The notes beneath the pieces were generated by a model. It was not told the origin of the DNA. It saw only the letters and a list, made by a program, of their open reading frames with translations, and made no database searches. Source: Callipepla californica brunnescens (lineage: Eukaryota > Chordata > Aves > Galliformes > Odontophoridae). From it: 64,000 nucleotides of DNA. A program made the translations under genes and the position numbers. Where the stretch lies: assembly GCA_023055505.1 (NCBI GenBank), contig JALIRH010000002.1, forward strand, positions 5,636,001 to 5,700,000, read 5' to 3'. Shown here one piece after another: positions 23,681-37,116 of the stretch (position 1 is the stretch's first letter; every line of letters begins with the position of its first letter).

Positions 23681-26600
23681 AGAGAACTACAGTTTGTGTA
23701 AACATTTGGGAGTTGTGAGTCAGTGACAAGTTTTATTGTTTCTACATTTTTTTCCTTTCTATTTTTAATCAGATGGTTTTTATTTTTATTTTTTTTTAAT
23801 TGGCCTAGATACGCCAGGCTTGTCCTGAGAGAAAAAGCATACTTTCAAAATATGTATCTTTGGAAAAAGACTTTGGAATAAGCTTTTTTGAAATGAAATA
23901 GTAACTGAAACTCTGAAATAACTGTTTTTCTGGGAAAAGTTAGGTTTCTGAAGAATATCTAAATTAAAAAGTTCAACAAAAATACTTACTGGCACAGACA
24001 GGATTATCCAGTGCAAAACTGCAATGATGAAAAATTTTAAGCTTGTTTTGGCTCTTTTTCTGTGCAGTGCAAAATGATCTATGCACGTTACCTCTTCCTT
24101 AACACAACAATTTGAAAGTCTGCAAATTCCTCAGATGTTAAGAACCATAGGAATATACAGCCTTAGATTTCCATTAGTGGAAGTGCTGCATGTTTTCTGT
24201 TTTTAGTTAAAATATTTCCTACCCATATTCCAAAGGAGAACTAATCTTATTTATACAGCTCTGGATAACTGGAAAAGTACAATGAAGGCTTTTATTTTCT
24301 TTCTATGGGGCATCTAATGGTTATTACTGGGGCTAGATACTAATATTTTATCTGCTAAGCTGAAATAGGAAATATTTTACTTTCTTTGTGCTGAGTTTTT
24401 ATGCATAGAAATTCAACTACATTTTCTAGTCTCCAGTCTTTCCTGTAGCCAACCCCATTTAAATCTTTCCTTTAAGCAGCAACTAACATTTATACTTAAC
24501 CATAAATTTCCTCTTGTATGAGACGATTCAGCCAATGTTGAGGCTAATCCTTAGATTTAAAGTGCTTAAGAGCAAAGAAAAGTATAAAGCAATGTTTAAC
24601 AGAAGGCTCTGGAAACACACACTGGGTATGGAAACATCTTGATAAACACACAAGCCAAAAAGGCCACGTCCTAAGAACATTTGAAGTGGAAGCCATCAAA
24701 AGGTAAGTCTTTTTCCACTAAACCTTGGATAGAAGGAAGGTGGGCAATAAACATGGTTATACACACCTCTCTCACCTACTCCTACTCTGCAAAATCCCCT
24801 CTATAGTGTGTACCAAACTGTGTCTTCCACAAATTACAAAGAGAGCTGTTTTCTGTGAATTTTCCCAAGTTTCTATTTCCAAACCATATCACTTGCTATC
24901 ACTTTCACTAAATCAACAAACTTAGATTTGGAACTGAAATGTAAGTGGGAATCACCATGCCTCACTTCAGACATCTGAAGTTTAAACATCCAAATGAGTC
25001 TAATCACCCACAAAATCATGGGGAAAGAGCCTGTTGCTTTCAGAGGATGAGACACCTGATCCCAATGTACTTCTGTCTCAAATATGATGAGTTATCATTT
25101 GAGGTGGTTTCTCTTGGTTGACTATGACAGGAGTCTGGGCAACCAGTCTGGAGTTTGCCATCTGAGTTTTAATGCATAAATTGGAACAGAAAAACCTTAC
25201 CAATTTCTTTTCTTTGACCAAATGTACAGAGACTTCTGTTAAAACAACTAGATGCTTTAAAAAAAAAAAATAATTAAAAGCATTATTCATAGTTAAAAGT
25301 AATTCTAAATATTTCTTGTATGGAGAACAGCAGCTGTGTTCACATATTAATACCAGTAAATACTGGCTTAACGTGGCTTTTACTACTTGAAAAAACAGTA
25401 TGAGACATGTAGAATTACTGTTTTTTTAGCATACTGAAATAGAGAATTCATGTTAATAAAATGTATTTTTACCATCTCAAACCTCGGATTACTCCATCAT
25501 ATTGCAAATCAGAAAAAGAAAAAAAAAGCTTTCTTGTGAATGTTCGGATTTTTATACAATCATCACAGATCCAGAACTTCATTTCAGACGCAGTCATTAG
25601 ATCAATCTATTCTCTAATGTAGAAAAACCCACAGAAGCTCATTCTCCTTTATATAGCTTGCTGCTGTGGCTTACCACTCTTGTGAGAGCCTAACTTCTCA
25701 TTTAAGACTGCAGAGCTTATACACCAGCAATAGTTCTTAGTTTTTTTCCACTACTACATTAGAGTCATTCAGTACTTTTTGTTCTATCCATGTGCAAGCA
25801 ATTATAAACCACAATCAAGTTCTTCAAGTTATTCACAGTCTGTCCTTTGAATTCTTTTTCTGAAGAGCATTTACCAAGTACTTTAAATTATGTACACATG
25901 CCTGTAAATATTATTCAGAAGTACATATTACCTTCCAGTGGTGAGGTACTGACTGTAGAATTATGAATTACGAAGAATTATCTGCTTGTACCTTTGAAGG
26001 CTACCACCAAAAGTTAATTGAGGTTACTACTGCTATATGAGAGATTCCAATGCCAGACTAGCTAGTACAGATATCACAGTTATCAGAGCTCATGCTCAGG
26101 ACACACATTTTGCTCTTACAGGAGACCCTGCTGACCTAGGACAGATCACTTTGACTTCTTCACATCACATGTATCTAATTCAAAAGTAAACCCCAAAGAA
26201 TCATGTAGGGAATACTGTTTGCCAAAAAGATGTTTTTTTGAAGATTGGCAACTGTCAAATGGTCTCCCAAACTGTCTCAGGAAAACTGTGCTCTAGAATA
26301 GACAGGCTCTCTTCTTCCATTCCAGAATTAGAAATACAAATGGCTTTTTAGTATTTAGATTCCTTTTTAAATCACCTGTTTTTCCCATTCAGAGTTTCCC
26401 ATTAATTAATATGCTTATTCTAACTTCCATTTTCTCCTGTTTTTACTAAATATAGTACAAAAAGTAAACACAATTGACGATCACCACCATAAAATATATC
26501 AAGAAACTTTGCTGCAATTCCTTAGACACTGCAGCTCTTTCAAGAGGAAAACTGCCAGAGGATCCTCTGCTTTTTCAACTTTTACTGAAGCATATCAAGC

Positions 26601-29600
26601 TGCTGATAGAACAATAAGAGAATAAGTGAATCATGAAGAAGTACACACTTATTAATGTGCTGCATAACTGAGAATGTCATCCTAGTATATTTCAAATATC
26701 TAATTAAAGCTTCTGTTCAAACCATTGTAAGTTAAGAGGCTTAAGTGCAGTATAAAAGGAAATAATAAACAGAATATGGTTATTATTTGCATTTGGAAAA
26801 TTCCAGTCACAAAAGTCAGACAACTTCCAAAATGCATGCAGACAGTATTCACCATAGTTAACGTATACTTGGTCCTCTCATTGGCTTTCAAGTCTGTTAT
26901 CAACTATCCTGAAGGGTCTAATGAGGTTTTGAATTAGTAAATATTCATGTTGCAATATAAACACTGCAAAATCATCTAGCAAAGCCCAAAGTTCATCAGA
27001 AGTGTGTCTAGCAGTGCAATTCTGTAGCAGTCTGTTGACACTGGAGAAAAAGAGTTTATATCTATGGATTTATGAGCTGGTAATTGAACTATTAGGAGAA
27101 TTAATTTCAAAACAGATGCTTAATTCAAATACAACCTCGGTGACAGCAGTGACTTCTATAGGGGTGGAGTCTGCATCTTTTCTTTTGATAAGAGATACAC
27201 AAGAAACAGCCACTCCAAATTAAGAAGAAAAGGAAACCACTCAGAAGAACGAGGAAACAAGACAATACCAAATGAAGTTGCTTGATGGGGGAGGGGCAGA
27301 TTTTTCACAGGCAGATAAACAGCATTAGCACAAGTTACCACTTTAATCTTTTGCCTTAGGAAGCAGTGAACAACTGAGTTTGTAGGCTGATGCCTGAGTC
27401 AGCATTTGGAGCAGTTCAGAATGTTTTCCATTGGAGGGGAAATCAGTGTCAGGTCAGTAAAACAGCCTTCCCTTTGACTCCATGAAGGGAGGGGCCAGCA
27501 TTTCACTTCAGATGAAACTCTTCTCTCTCGATTTTATACTTTATATAAAGAGGTCGTTTACAGTATATTACACCAACTTGTTCTTGGCATAATGAACTGT
27601 GGATAACTGTTTAGTTTTGCAAAAGCAGAACCTGACTCCATGGACGGATTCACATGGGATTCAAGCAGAAACTTGTTTAGTCAGGAACAGCACAGTAGCT
27701 TTCTATCTTGAAATAGCATGAGTTATTCTGATATCTGGATATAAACATTTTCCCATACCCCAATTAAATCTAAATTATTTTTATTTCATAAATCACAAGT
27801 ATGATGAAAGCTGGAAATTTCCATAAAGCCTCTTCCCTCATTTGCTATTCTTAGTAATGTCATCATTACATACTCTCTTAATACTTTCCAATAAGGAGAC
27901 TAAAAAAGAACTATACAGCAAAGCAGCTTTATTTCTGCCCTTGGCTAAAGTTTCTGAGTATTTTAAAGATCCAAGTTAACAGAGATGTGCTCTCAGCTTG
28001 TGGTCTGCCTGAAGACAAGCACCAATGCACTGCAAACTCATTCAAAGCTGCACAAACATTTATCATCTTAGCAGTATGTGCTTTACCACTAACTACCTTC
28101 AATAATTTCCTTTACCATAGGGTTTTTTTCTCTCCCCATTAAACAAAATGCAGCTGTCTTGGAAAAAAAACAAAAAACGCTGAGCTAGTGAAAATAATTC
28201 TCAACCCCTTCAACCAATTAATATTTTTCATAAACTTGAAGTCAAAGATACTCTAGATTCCTGGTGTACATTTGCTCCATTGTTAGAGAATTATGGTTGT
28301 TGGACATGGTTACTTGGAAATTTTGCCACTCAAGGGGAGATTCGGTACCATTTATCAGCATATTAAAAATATTTTTAACTTTTATAACTCTGTATTTTTA
28401 AAGTTTCTGTTCTTTTACCCAGAGGGATGAGAAGTTCCAGCTTGAAAAGTACACTCAGCAACGTTGTTTAGAAAGATGGATAACCAAGGTTTGTTCCAGC
28501 TCATCCCGCCACAGGATGTTTCCTAAATTTATGTGCTCAAATGTGCTGATACTTCTATCATTAGACATTGAAATACACTATTTGAAAGACCAGGATGCAC
28601 ACTGAAGCTGCAGGCTCATGTCCTTGCTCCAAGCCTTTAGGTAATGCAACATTATGACCTGGTGACACAGACCCATTGGGGTTACTCTATCACAGTAAAG
28701 GTGGGAGTCATCAATGACAGCACAGGAAGGATGCACTCCTCTCGTACAACAGGACCAAGATTTCACTCAAAAGACATCACAAAAAAATACATCACTCTAC
28801 TTCCTAAGAATAAAACCCAGCAGTAATGAAGATCAAGACTCACAGCACAAGTCTTTAGTTGAATCAGGCAAACTGCTTTTAATACAGTGTAGATAGCTTG
28901 CAGGCAACCCACTTTCACTTGACCCTATCAGTTCCCATGATAGGCTATTCAGTAATTAGAAAATATATCAAAATTACTGGCAATGCTAGATAGCTCTGGT
29001 AGTGCCATATACTAAAATAAGTCATACTAGCAAAACGTTTCAGTATCAATGCTAGGAAACTCTTGTTGTTGACTCTGTTGTTGACCTTACTCATTAAATA
29101 GTTCATAACATTCCTCAAATGAGATGGTGCCAGTAATCCTACTGTCCAGTCCAAACTGCAACAAGAGAAATTACATTCTTTTTATCAAAGTTTCAGTCCC
29201 CTCAACCCCCTCCAGGATCTACAGATAATTTTTATCCCTGGCCAGCGCTTAAAATCTCAGGTGCTGTCGAGGCTCCTGTCTGTCAATGTGAAGAGAATCC
29301 ATTATAATCCATCTCTAGTGCTTACTCAAATAGTTTTGGATTTTGCTTTTGAAGTACATTATTCATTACCCTTTACTTACTGCTTGCTATGGAAAACACT
29401 GCAAAAAATGCAGCTGTAGTGAGAGATGATGGCAGGGAAATTATTTCCCAATTTTGAGAGTAATTGGTAAAATCAACTTAAATATTCAAACATTGAAAGT
29501 AGACATTTTTTAGAGTACGATCAATGTGTTGGTTTTGTTTTTTTTCTTCCCAATTTATTAGTCAAGACATTTGCATCCGTGTAAAGGTTAACATGAAATC

Positions 29601-31554
29601 TTAATATTCCCCAGACGCCCAATAAATTTCTAATCCATTCTTTATAATAGTCAGTATTAGAAAATAATCTATGCTGATGAGGAGTCACTTGGTGTAAAGA
29701 TTTTACCTGACACTGCTTATTCAAAATAAATAAAGATGGGCTGAAGTTGTATTCTTTGGTGAATGAGACTCGGTGAATACAAAAGAAAACACCTCTTGGG
29801 TGTGTAACAAGAATGAGATACTCATCCTTTTGCAAGCAATATTGTGAGAAAAAACAAACAAACAACAAAACAACACAAGGACTTGAATTATTGTAATTTT
29901 ATTTCTGTTACAAATTATCACAACCACAATTAATATAAAACAGAAAGTGTTGAGTAAACAGAACTGTAAGATAGAAGATCAAGGTGTAAAAGCCTCACCC
30001 GAGACTACTACTAGAAAACTAGTGATTGGGTATCAGATAAAATTATATGCAAACACCAAGTGAAAGAGAATAAGCAGCATAATACAACTGACAGGAATTA
30101 AAATACTATGTTATACAAGTTACTGAAGGAAACTGGATTATCACTACTACCCATGAGTTTTGTTTGGTGTTTATGATTAGCTAATACATAAATTTCCAGA
30201 AGAAACACTGATCCTCAGATTAATTTATCCATGTTGTTCATATATCAGACAACCTATTTCCAAAAGCATATTTAAACTCTAGTCATGAGAATTCACACAC
30301 ACTCAAGTTGCTGCATAAGGCTAAAAAGAGTCGCTAAAGGAATGTCAACTTGCATTATTGCTTTGTAACAGGAACTGAAATGAAAATTCTTTATTGAGCT
30401 CCAAGTAGAACATTTTGAGTCACTAAATGAATAAGGGTTCATATATACAATTATTTTAAAAAGTATATAACATTATACACTTTAAGGCTTTAATACAAGA
30501 AATACAGAAACAGAGTTTTCATACTCCGAAGCCTGTCTCATTGTTGCCTAGGCACATGGACAAGTACAATGTTCTAAGCAGTCTGTAATTAACATGGCAG
30601 AAGTTCCTGAAAAAGAGCAAAACAGAATTTATTTGTACACAACCTGAGAGTGGCAACTACTAGTTTTCTGAAGACTGTCAGACTACAAGCAGAAGTATCA
30701 GGCAATAATGTGTACAATAAGAATACTTAGACTTAGGGAAAACATTGCAAAGAATGCTGTCATTGAATTCAACGCAAGCATGACAATACGTTCAATAAAG
30801 GCAACTAATTATGTCACTATAATCATATTATTTGATCAATAAAAAAGCAACTGACCTGCGCAACTATACAAAATCTTACTAGAATAAGTCAGTGAGTAAA
30901 TGGTGCTAGATTAAGTTTTGCACTAATAAAAGAAAGGCTGTCTTCTCTCCCTCTAACTTTGATTTAGGCCCCTTTTTAGATTATTTTTCTCTCTGGTCAA
31001 AACTTAAGAAATTTCAATTCATGGATTAGTCCAAAAAAAAAGAAAAAAAGCAGAAATACAACAGCTGAACGTTATACTACTGCATGTTCTCTCAGATACT
31101 GTCAAGAAAAGTTTCATATCATAAATCTGTAGTTTCTATGAATATCTAGATTTTCAGTTTTAAGTTTAGTGATGCAAACAAATTTTCATAGGAGAAATAA
31201 AATGTATCAAAGTGAAGCTCTGAAAGAAGGAAGACTTAATGGATTTAATCTTCAAACTACTATTATGCCCTACATACGTATACTTTTTTTCTTAAATGTA
31301 TTCCAAGCTTCACTTCTCCATAACAGAGCAAATGAAAAAGGACTCAAAGGTTGGCCTTTCTGTCAAGGTGGGACATACATGATGGGAATTCAGTGTGGTT
31401 GGGGATGACTACATCTGTCAGATGCAGATCTGGCACATGACCAAGGCCAACATTTCTGACTACAGAACGAGTGTGCTTTTTGTCACGAGATTAGCTTACT
31501 AACATGACCTACAACATCAATGCCATCACATCACACAATGGTAGCTGCAAACAT
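23681..31554. other. Long intergenic stretch without recognised repeats
   Basis: Almost 8 kb in which I saw no transposon fragment and no coding exon. T-rich tract near 23768..23795 and A-rich tract near 25258..25270 only. It could contain conserved non-coding sequence, but that needs alignment. Confidence 0.5.
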
Positions 31555-31708
31555 CCTCTGTGGTAGAAGCCTTGTCTCTGGAGAGATTCGAGGCTAGGCT
31601 GGATAGGGCTCTGAGCAACCTGATCTAGCTGTAGCTGTCCCTGTTCACTGCAGAGGATTTGAACCTTAGAGGGTCCTTTCAAACTCAAAACAATTTTGAT
31701 TATATGAT
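31555..31708 (+). mobile_element. CR1 LINE 3' fragment
   Basis: CTCTGGAGAGATTCGAGGC, CTCTGAGCAACCTGATCTAG and CTGTCCCTGTTCACTGCAG, ending in a decayed TTTCAAACTCAAAAC...GATTATATGAT tail. Confidence 0.85.
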
Positions 31709-33639
31709 CTTGAAGGTATTAATAGAGATTTGAAAAATTTCACAATATGTATTTTAAAGAGATATTCAGCTTTGCTGTAGCAGTTCTAGCAACTACCTTT
31801 TCTCTCAGTTATTGAATCTTTGCCCTTCAAACCCCAGCGGGCAGAAATCTCCAAACTTTCCAGACCATTATAAGATCTTCTGCTTTAAATCTTTGTTCTA
31901 AAGCCATTTTTTGTTTGTAAAAAAAAATCCGTAAGCCTGTGACAGTGCATTTCTGCACAATACAATGTATAAAATATATTCCAGTATGGAACTCTAAGTC
32001 ATGTCCACTACAGGCACTGAATGCATGAGGTTAGCAGTAAGAATAACCACTCCAAACAGAAAACAACAGCAACAAAAAATCTGTGCAGAGTACAGTTAAA
32101 TTATTTCTTTATGTGCTGAATTAATCAGAAACAGCACAGCCAGCTATTCTATAGCTAATGTTTCCCAATGACTTGTCTTCCATTTGTGCCAAAATCCACT
32201 TTGCTTCTTGTGCAGAAATGCTCAACTTTAAATCTTTCTACAAAATGCTTGATTCAGCTTTATAAAAACAATTGAGACATGCCTGCTGACCAGATCAGGA
32301 TTTTAAGTTCCCATTTGAACATCACTAGCCTAGAATTACATTCACTTTCATTCACCTCCTGTGATGAAACTCTTAATTAGCTGAAATGCTGTCAAAGATA
32401 AGTATACCTTTAATTTCCCAGTCTCAGATACATTTACACAATCAGCAAACAGTCAGAGGACAGTGTCTGCACACCAGTACAGTTCAGTGTCCTGTTTAAT
32501 GACAATTTAAAATTATGCCTTTTCCCAGAGGAATTAAAAATGGCCAGTGATTTTGACTGTATTCTATTTCAGTACATGAAACCATTATGTAATTAAAGCC
32601 TAATGTATAAAAAATTAAGGACCTGATCAGAAGCTCCATTATTTATCTAATAATTTCAGAGATGAGTAAAGATACCTACCAAAGCATTGGAAGATTAAGG
32701 TTTTTGTTTTTGTCTTGGCTGTCCAAGGAGTTGAGTTTCCTGCCAAGAGAAAAGAAAATCTATTTACTAAATCTGAAATATTTTCAAACAAACAAAAAAA
32801 TAGAACAACACAAATTAAACTATAATAGAAACTTAATGATTAACAAAGCTTTAGATAACATTTGCAATGTTTAAGTTACTAGAATTTATGGACAAATAAT
32901 ATATTACGAACTACTGGTTATGAGGTTTTACAGTTGTTTAATAGGGAATAGTTGGTCCACATTTAACTATCTAAGCTAAGGATTTTAGATCACTAACACA
33001 AATTAAACGTTTTAAAATGAGAATTTAGGTGTTCTTAAAACCTTTCCTACATTCTGAAATCAAACTTTCTATGTTGTAGTCTCCCTGTTTTTATTGGTTA
33101 TACTAAAATAAATTAGTGAGATTAAAATCTTATTGGATTTATTTACCTTTGCAAATGAAGACCGTTTTAAGGGTTACACATCCTCTGCCTCTGACGAAAG
33201 CGACCTCAATTAGTCAAGTCAGAAAGTCTTTAAAAGCTTTGTGTTTATTGCTTCCAGCACGGAGCGAGGTGATCATTAACGTACCAAAATTCTCATAAAA
33301 ATTCCAAAGTTGCACTAGTGAAAAAACGCTCAACAAGGTGAAAACTAGTCACATCGTTTTCAGAAAATTCATTAGCTATTTTAACCCATTTTTTTTTTAC
33401 AAAAAAATATTTTGATTTAATGTGGCACTCAAGCAGATCCAGACCATTTGGATACTTTAAACAGCATTTATAGCTATGGTGAGTATATAGACGTACATTT
33501 AGGTTTATACCTTGTTTTAAAAAAGAAAAAGTTGTGCAGTGTTTAATATGAGCCTTTTATGCTGATCGCTGTTAAACGGATTTCTCCCTGTTTACTACTA
33601 TTTATGAAGTTTTATTATAAGATAGAGCATAAAATTAAT
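31709..33639. other. Sequence just beyond the KHDRBS3 poly(A) site; nothing recognised
   Basis: AT-rich, with further AATAAA/TTTATT matches that could serve as alternative downstream poly(A) signals. No coding exon or transposon was recognised. Confidence 0.5.
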
Positions 33640-33673
33640 CTCACACACACTGATTTTCTTTCAAAAGTTTATT
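33640..33673 (-). terminator. KHDRBS3: Poly(A) signal and GT-rich downstream element of KHDRBS3
   Basis: On the minus strand, AATAAA at 33668..33673 is followed by about 15 nt ending in AAAATCA, then a GTGTGTGTGAG run at about 33640..33650. That spacing (hexamer, then cleavage, then a GT-rich element) is the standard layout of a vertebrate cleavage/polyadenylation site. Cleavage is expected near 33652..33658. It lies about 490 nt after the KHDRBS3 stop codon. Confidence 0.65.
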
Positions 33674-34162
33674 TAGTATCAAGCAAGGGTAAAACTTTGC
33701 TTAACACTACAGAACATTTCAAGACTTGAGTTACAAAATACCACATTATTTGCATTTGTAATTTGCTTCCCTTTTTACGCATGTTTGCAAAGAGAAAAAC
33801 TAGCAAATGGCTGAAAATAAAAACTAAAAACTAAGTTGTTCAAAACCTTTAAAATAAAAGGTTACGCTTATGTTAAAAGAACGGACTAACATATTTAGTA
33901 AACCTAGTTTAACACTAGTTAATCAAAGGTTATTTTTTTGATCACCTATTTTTCAAATACAGTTTGGAAATAACAAAGTTCCTCGTTTTACATATCTTTC
34001 TGTCCAAGTTGTTCTTTCAACAAAATATTTTAAGCTCAGTCCATCCATTCAGATTTTTAAGCGCTTTGATTTAATAAAAAGGGATTGTTCATAGAAAAAA
34101 TTACTTTGAACAGTATACAGGACTGGTGGAGATTGGATATTTCACAACATCAGACAGTACAA
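33655..34162 (-). other. KHDRBS3: KHDRBS3 3' untranslated region (inferred)
   Basis: This is the minus-strand sequence from just after the TGA to the best poly(A) site, about 510 nt. It is AT-rich, free of CR1 sequence and has no open frame of note. The extent rests on the AATAAA/GT-rich arrangement near 33640..33673. A longer 3' UTR using a later signal cannot be excluded, because further AATAAA matches lie downstream (for example 33611..33616). Confidence 0.6.
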
Positions 34163-34254
34163 TCAGTATCTCGCATATGGCTGGTCTCTGTAGACTCCTT
34201 TTGTCGTCCTTGCAGAAGGTGCCTTGTGTCTTGAGTTGGTCCATTCTTCTTGCC
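34163..34254 (-). CDS. KHDRBS3: KHDRBS3 last coding exon: basic C-terminal tail and stop
   Basis: This is the coding part of the terminal exon: two bases plus 29 codons and a TGA at 34163..34165. The minus-strand acceptor reads TCTTGTAG before GGCAAGAAGAATGG. The peptide starts [19 protein letters not shown] and ends [14 protein letters not shown]. In Sam68-family proteins this short basic, tyrosine-ending tail carries the nuclear localisation signal. As I recall, mammalian KHDRBS3 ends PYGRY and has ARTAK where this reads ARTTK, so there are small substitutions but no break. The G completing the split glycine comes from the upstream exon. The frame is open and ends exactly where the family ends. 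Confidence 0.96.
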
Positions 34255-37116
34255 CTACAAGACGGGAAAACACAGTTAGATCCCTTGCAATATTCTCCAA
34301 TGCTGTATGTTTTACTTTGTTGTGAAATTAATGGTGACACTATTTACAGAAACCAAGGTATACAAACTGAAGTTTAACACTTGGTCAAGAAAGTGTTGAT
34401 GCAACAAATCTAAGTAAGCTTTCATCCCATAACAGCATGCAGTGTGAGAAGACTTAGGGTGAAACTACTTAAGACTCTAGCATTCAGCTGAGTCTGCATA
34501 GTGCAAACGCAAAGAAATGCCAGCTCCATCAACAGACTAATAATTACGCTAGAATGAAATAATTGAAGGATTTGAGTCAAATTTATTTCTGAGTCACTTA
34601 AATATATTTTGATCAGTATCAATTTAGGCTTAATTCATATATGCAGTCTGATAGTGAAAAGCCACAACTTCACTGCAAACACTTGTGGCTTCTAAAAATC
34701 TCAAGGCAACATTAATCTTCATTGAACACTCATTTCCTTTAACTGGCAAGGAATAAGAAGGTGGGTTAAGGAGCAATTTACATCACTAGTTTGAATTTTG
34801 ACAGCAAAATAAATTTGTCAAAAATCTGTGCTATACTTAATGTTTCATACCATTTTCGTGGTCATAGATATTATGAAAAAGTAGCAACATATCTTATTAA
34901 ATGAGGATCAGAAGGTGATGTCAGGCATACATTACAAGAGGAAGATTCAGGACCAAATGCAGAGTTTAACAAAACGTGACAGGTATGCTTTAAAATGTAA
35001 TCACAAATCAGGGTCCCATATAACGCCTGAGAAAAAAAGAAATCCTGAAAACAACCACACATCTTCTAGATCTGTCTTCTGAGAACTGCTCTGCCCTAAG
35101 CATAAAGGTGTACAACTGAATCCAGTGCTATCCTGAAAATAAATGTGAAATCTAAATGAACAGATATAGTTATCTAAAATGCAGGCACAACTGTCTCTTG
35201 TTCGAGTCAACAGAACAAAAACATTACTGTCAACAAAAGAAGAACCTCTGTATTTCTTTGAATGAGAAAACTTCCTCTGATGGCAGATATCTGCTATCAG
35301 CTGACACAACTAGGAAACCTATAAATTTGAGAGTTTAATTTCATAATCTCTTTATAATAGCCCAATTCCAGCTACTTTATTAAAAATAAAAAATAATAAT
35401 AATTGTCAGCAGTTCTTAAGCTACATATCTCATTGAGGTGGGTGGAACATTTGGACTAGTAAGTTAAAGGCACAAGTTCAAATTTCACTGTAAGGTTGGA
35501 AGAATTAAACTTCACCTTAGGCGTGTACCCCAGCCATCTGGTAACAGAGTAATATGCATGAAAAGCAACCTCCAGGGCTTATTCACTACAGTGAATGCAA
35601 GGCTCATATTAAGAAGAACCCTAGCCACGCAGTAAAGGCAGCTGGCTAAGGTATAAGAAATACAAAATATTCTAGCTTTTAAGTACTGCTGCAAAGAACA
35701 GTTTACATATAAAAAGTGATGCTATTTAGTAGTAAAAACAGTTTGAGGGGACTACATGCTCCTTTTCAAGCACCTGACCGAGTACAGTACTTTTCATCAT
35801 GAAAAAACATTCCTTCATCATGGGAAGTAATGTACTTTTGTATTCTTGAAATACTCTTAGAAATATCATACTTGCTTTGGCAAAGAGTTTATTTTAATAA
35901 AAAAATAACGATTTAACTTAGTATATCTATGTATTTGTATATTAACACCAACTCTGAGATGAAGAATTTTCAAATTAGCACTTCTTTTGATGAACTAACT
36001 TTTCTCTTAAGCAAAAAGTACTAGACTAATTCGATAACAATGTGGAAACTAATATATTAGGTATATTTATAGGATCATAGATTGGTTTGGAGTTGGAAGG
36101 GACCTTTAAGATCAGCTTGTTCTGACCCCCCTGTTATAGGCAGGGACACCTCCTCTTAGACCAGGTTTATCAAGACAAAGATCTTCGTTGAGGTTATTTT
36201 TGTTTTCCGCAGGAAATGTTTTAAAACACAATTCAATAAATACTCATGGAATTCTTTTAAGTTCTAAAATCCTATAACATGCACTACTCTGAATCACAAC
36301 TCTCCCTCTATGTACTAGCAATCCTCAAATGTTTGATATTTGAGTGATCTAGATTTTAATTTCTCTGATCTCTAGCCAGAGATTTAATATTTATCCCTTA
36401 AGCAAAGGTGCCTTTTAACATGCTTTATGCTTCTAATCCGTAACAGATTTCTTTAATTAAACCTGTCACTAACACACTTCTACCTCAAAATATGTGATCT
36501 TTACCACTGGCATATGGTTTTTGCTTCATTACACATTGTTTTGTCTACAGATGAGTAACTCACTGCCCTCATGTCTATTAGCCACCTAAAGTACTTCCAC
36601 AACCTTTACCTAATAACTCTGTGCTTGATTTCACAGGACTGACGCATGACAATGAAATAATGCAATAAGACCATAAAAGTTTAAAATGCACTCAGTTTGG
36701 CTCTGTGTCAGAGAAGTTCAGCATGTTCTTTGCTGGTACTGAGTTCAATACCAGTTATGCCATACTAGAAACATTTACTTTCAACAGCAAACAGCTGCTG
36801 AACTAAGGACCTGCACTCATTTTTTTCTTTAAATCTCACTGAATGAGACATGAAAATGGTATTTGCAGCACAATTTAGACTATTCTCTTTTAGTTTATTT
36901 CTTTGATTTCAGATTCACATGAGTACACTAGCTAATAGACTACAGAAGCCTCCTGCAGTGTTTTTCTCAATAACCACATGTGGAGCTCTGTGACAGTGCA
37001 GGAATTCCTAACAGCTGTTAGCCACTGCAGAGCTGAAGTTGGCCTTATGGAAATTCTACATCTTTGATTATATTTTCGGATATCTTTACTACTGTATTCA
37101 GCTCAAAGCTACTCAC
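34255..37116 (-). other. KHDRBS3: KHDRBS3 last intron, about 2.9 kb
   Basis: Bounded by GTGAGT at 37111..37116 and TCTTGTAG before 34254. Its only recognised insertion is a minus-strand CR1 end at about 36070..36180. Nothing else was identified. Confidence 0.85.
36070..36180 (-). mobile_element. CR1 LINE 3' fragment in the last KHDRBS3 intron
   Basis: AGGATCATAGATTGGTTTGG, GTTGGAAGGGACCTTTAAG and GGGACACCTCCTCTTAGACC are the reverse complement of a CR1 3' end. It lies in the sense orientation of KHDRBS3. Confidence 0.85.

Noticed and set aside
34101..34340. 79-codon minus-strand frame over the last KHDRBS3 exon
   Set aside because: Out of frame with the KHDRBS3 protein; kept only as the possible exon-skipping product in the findings.
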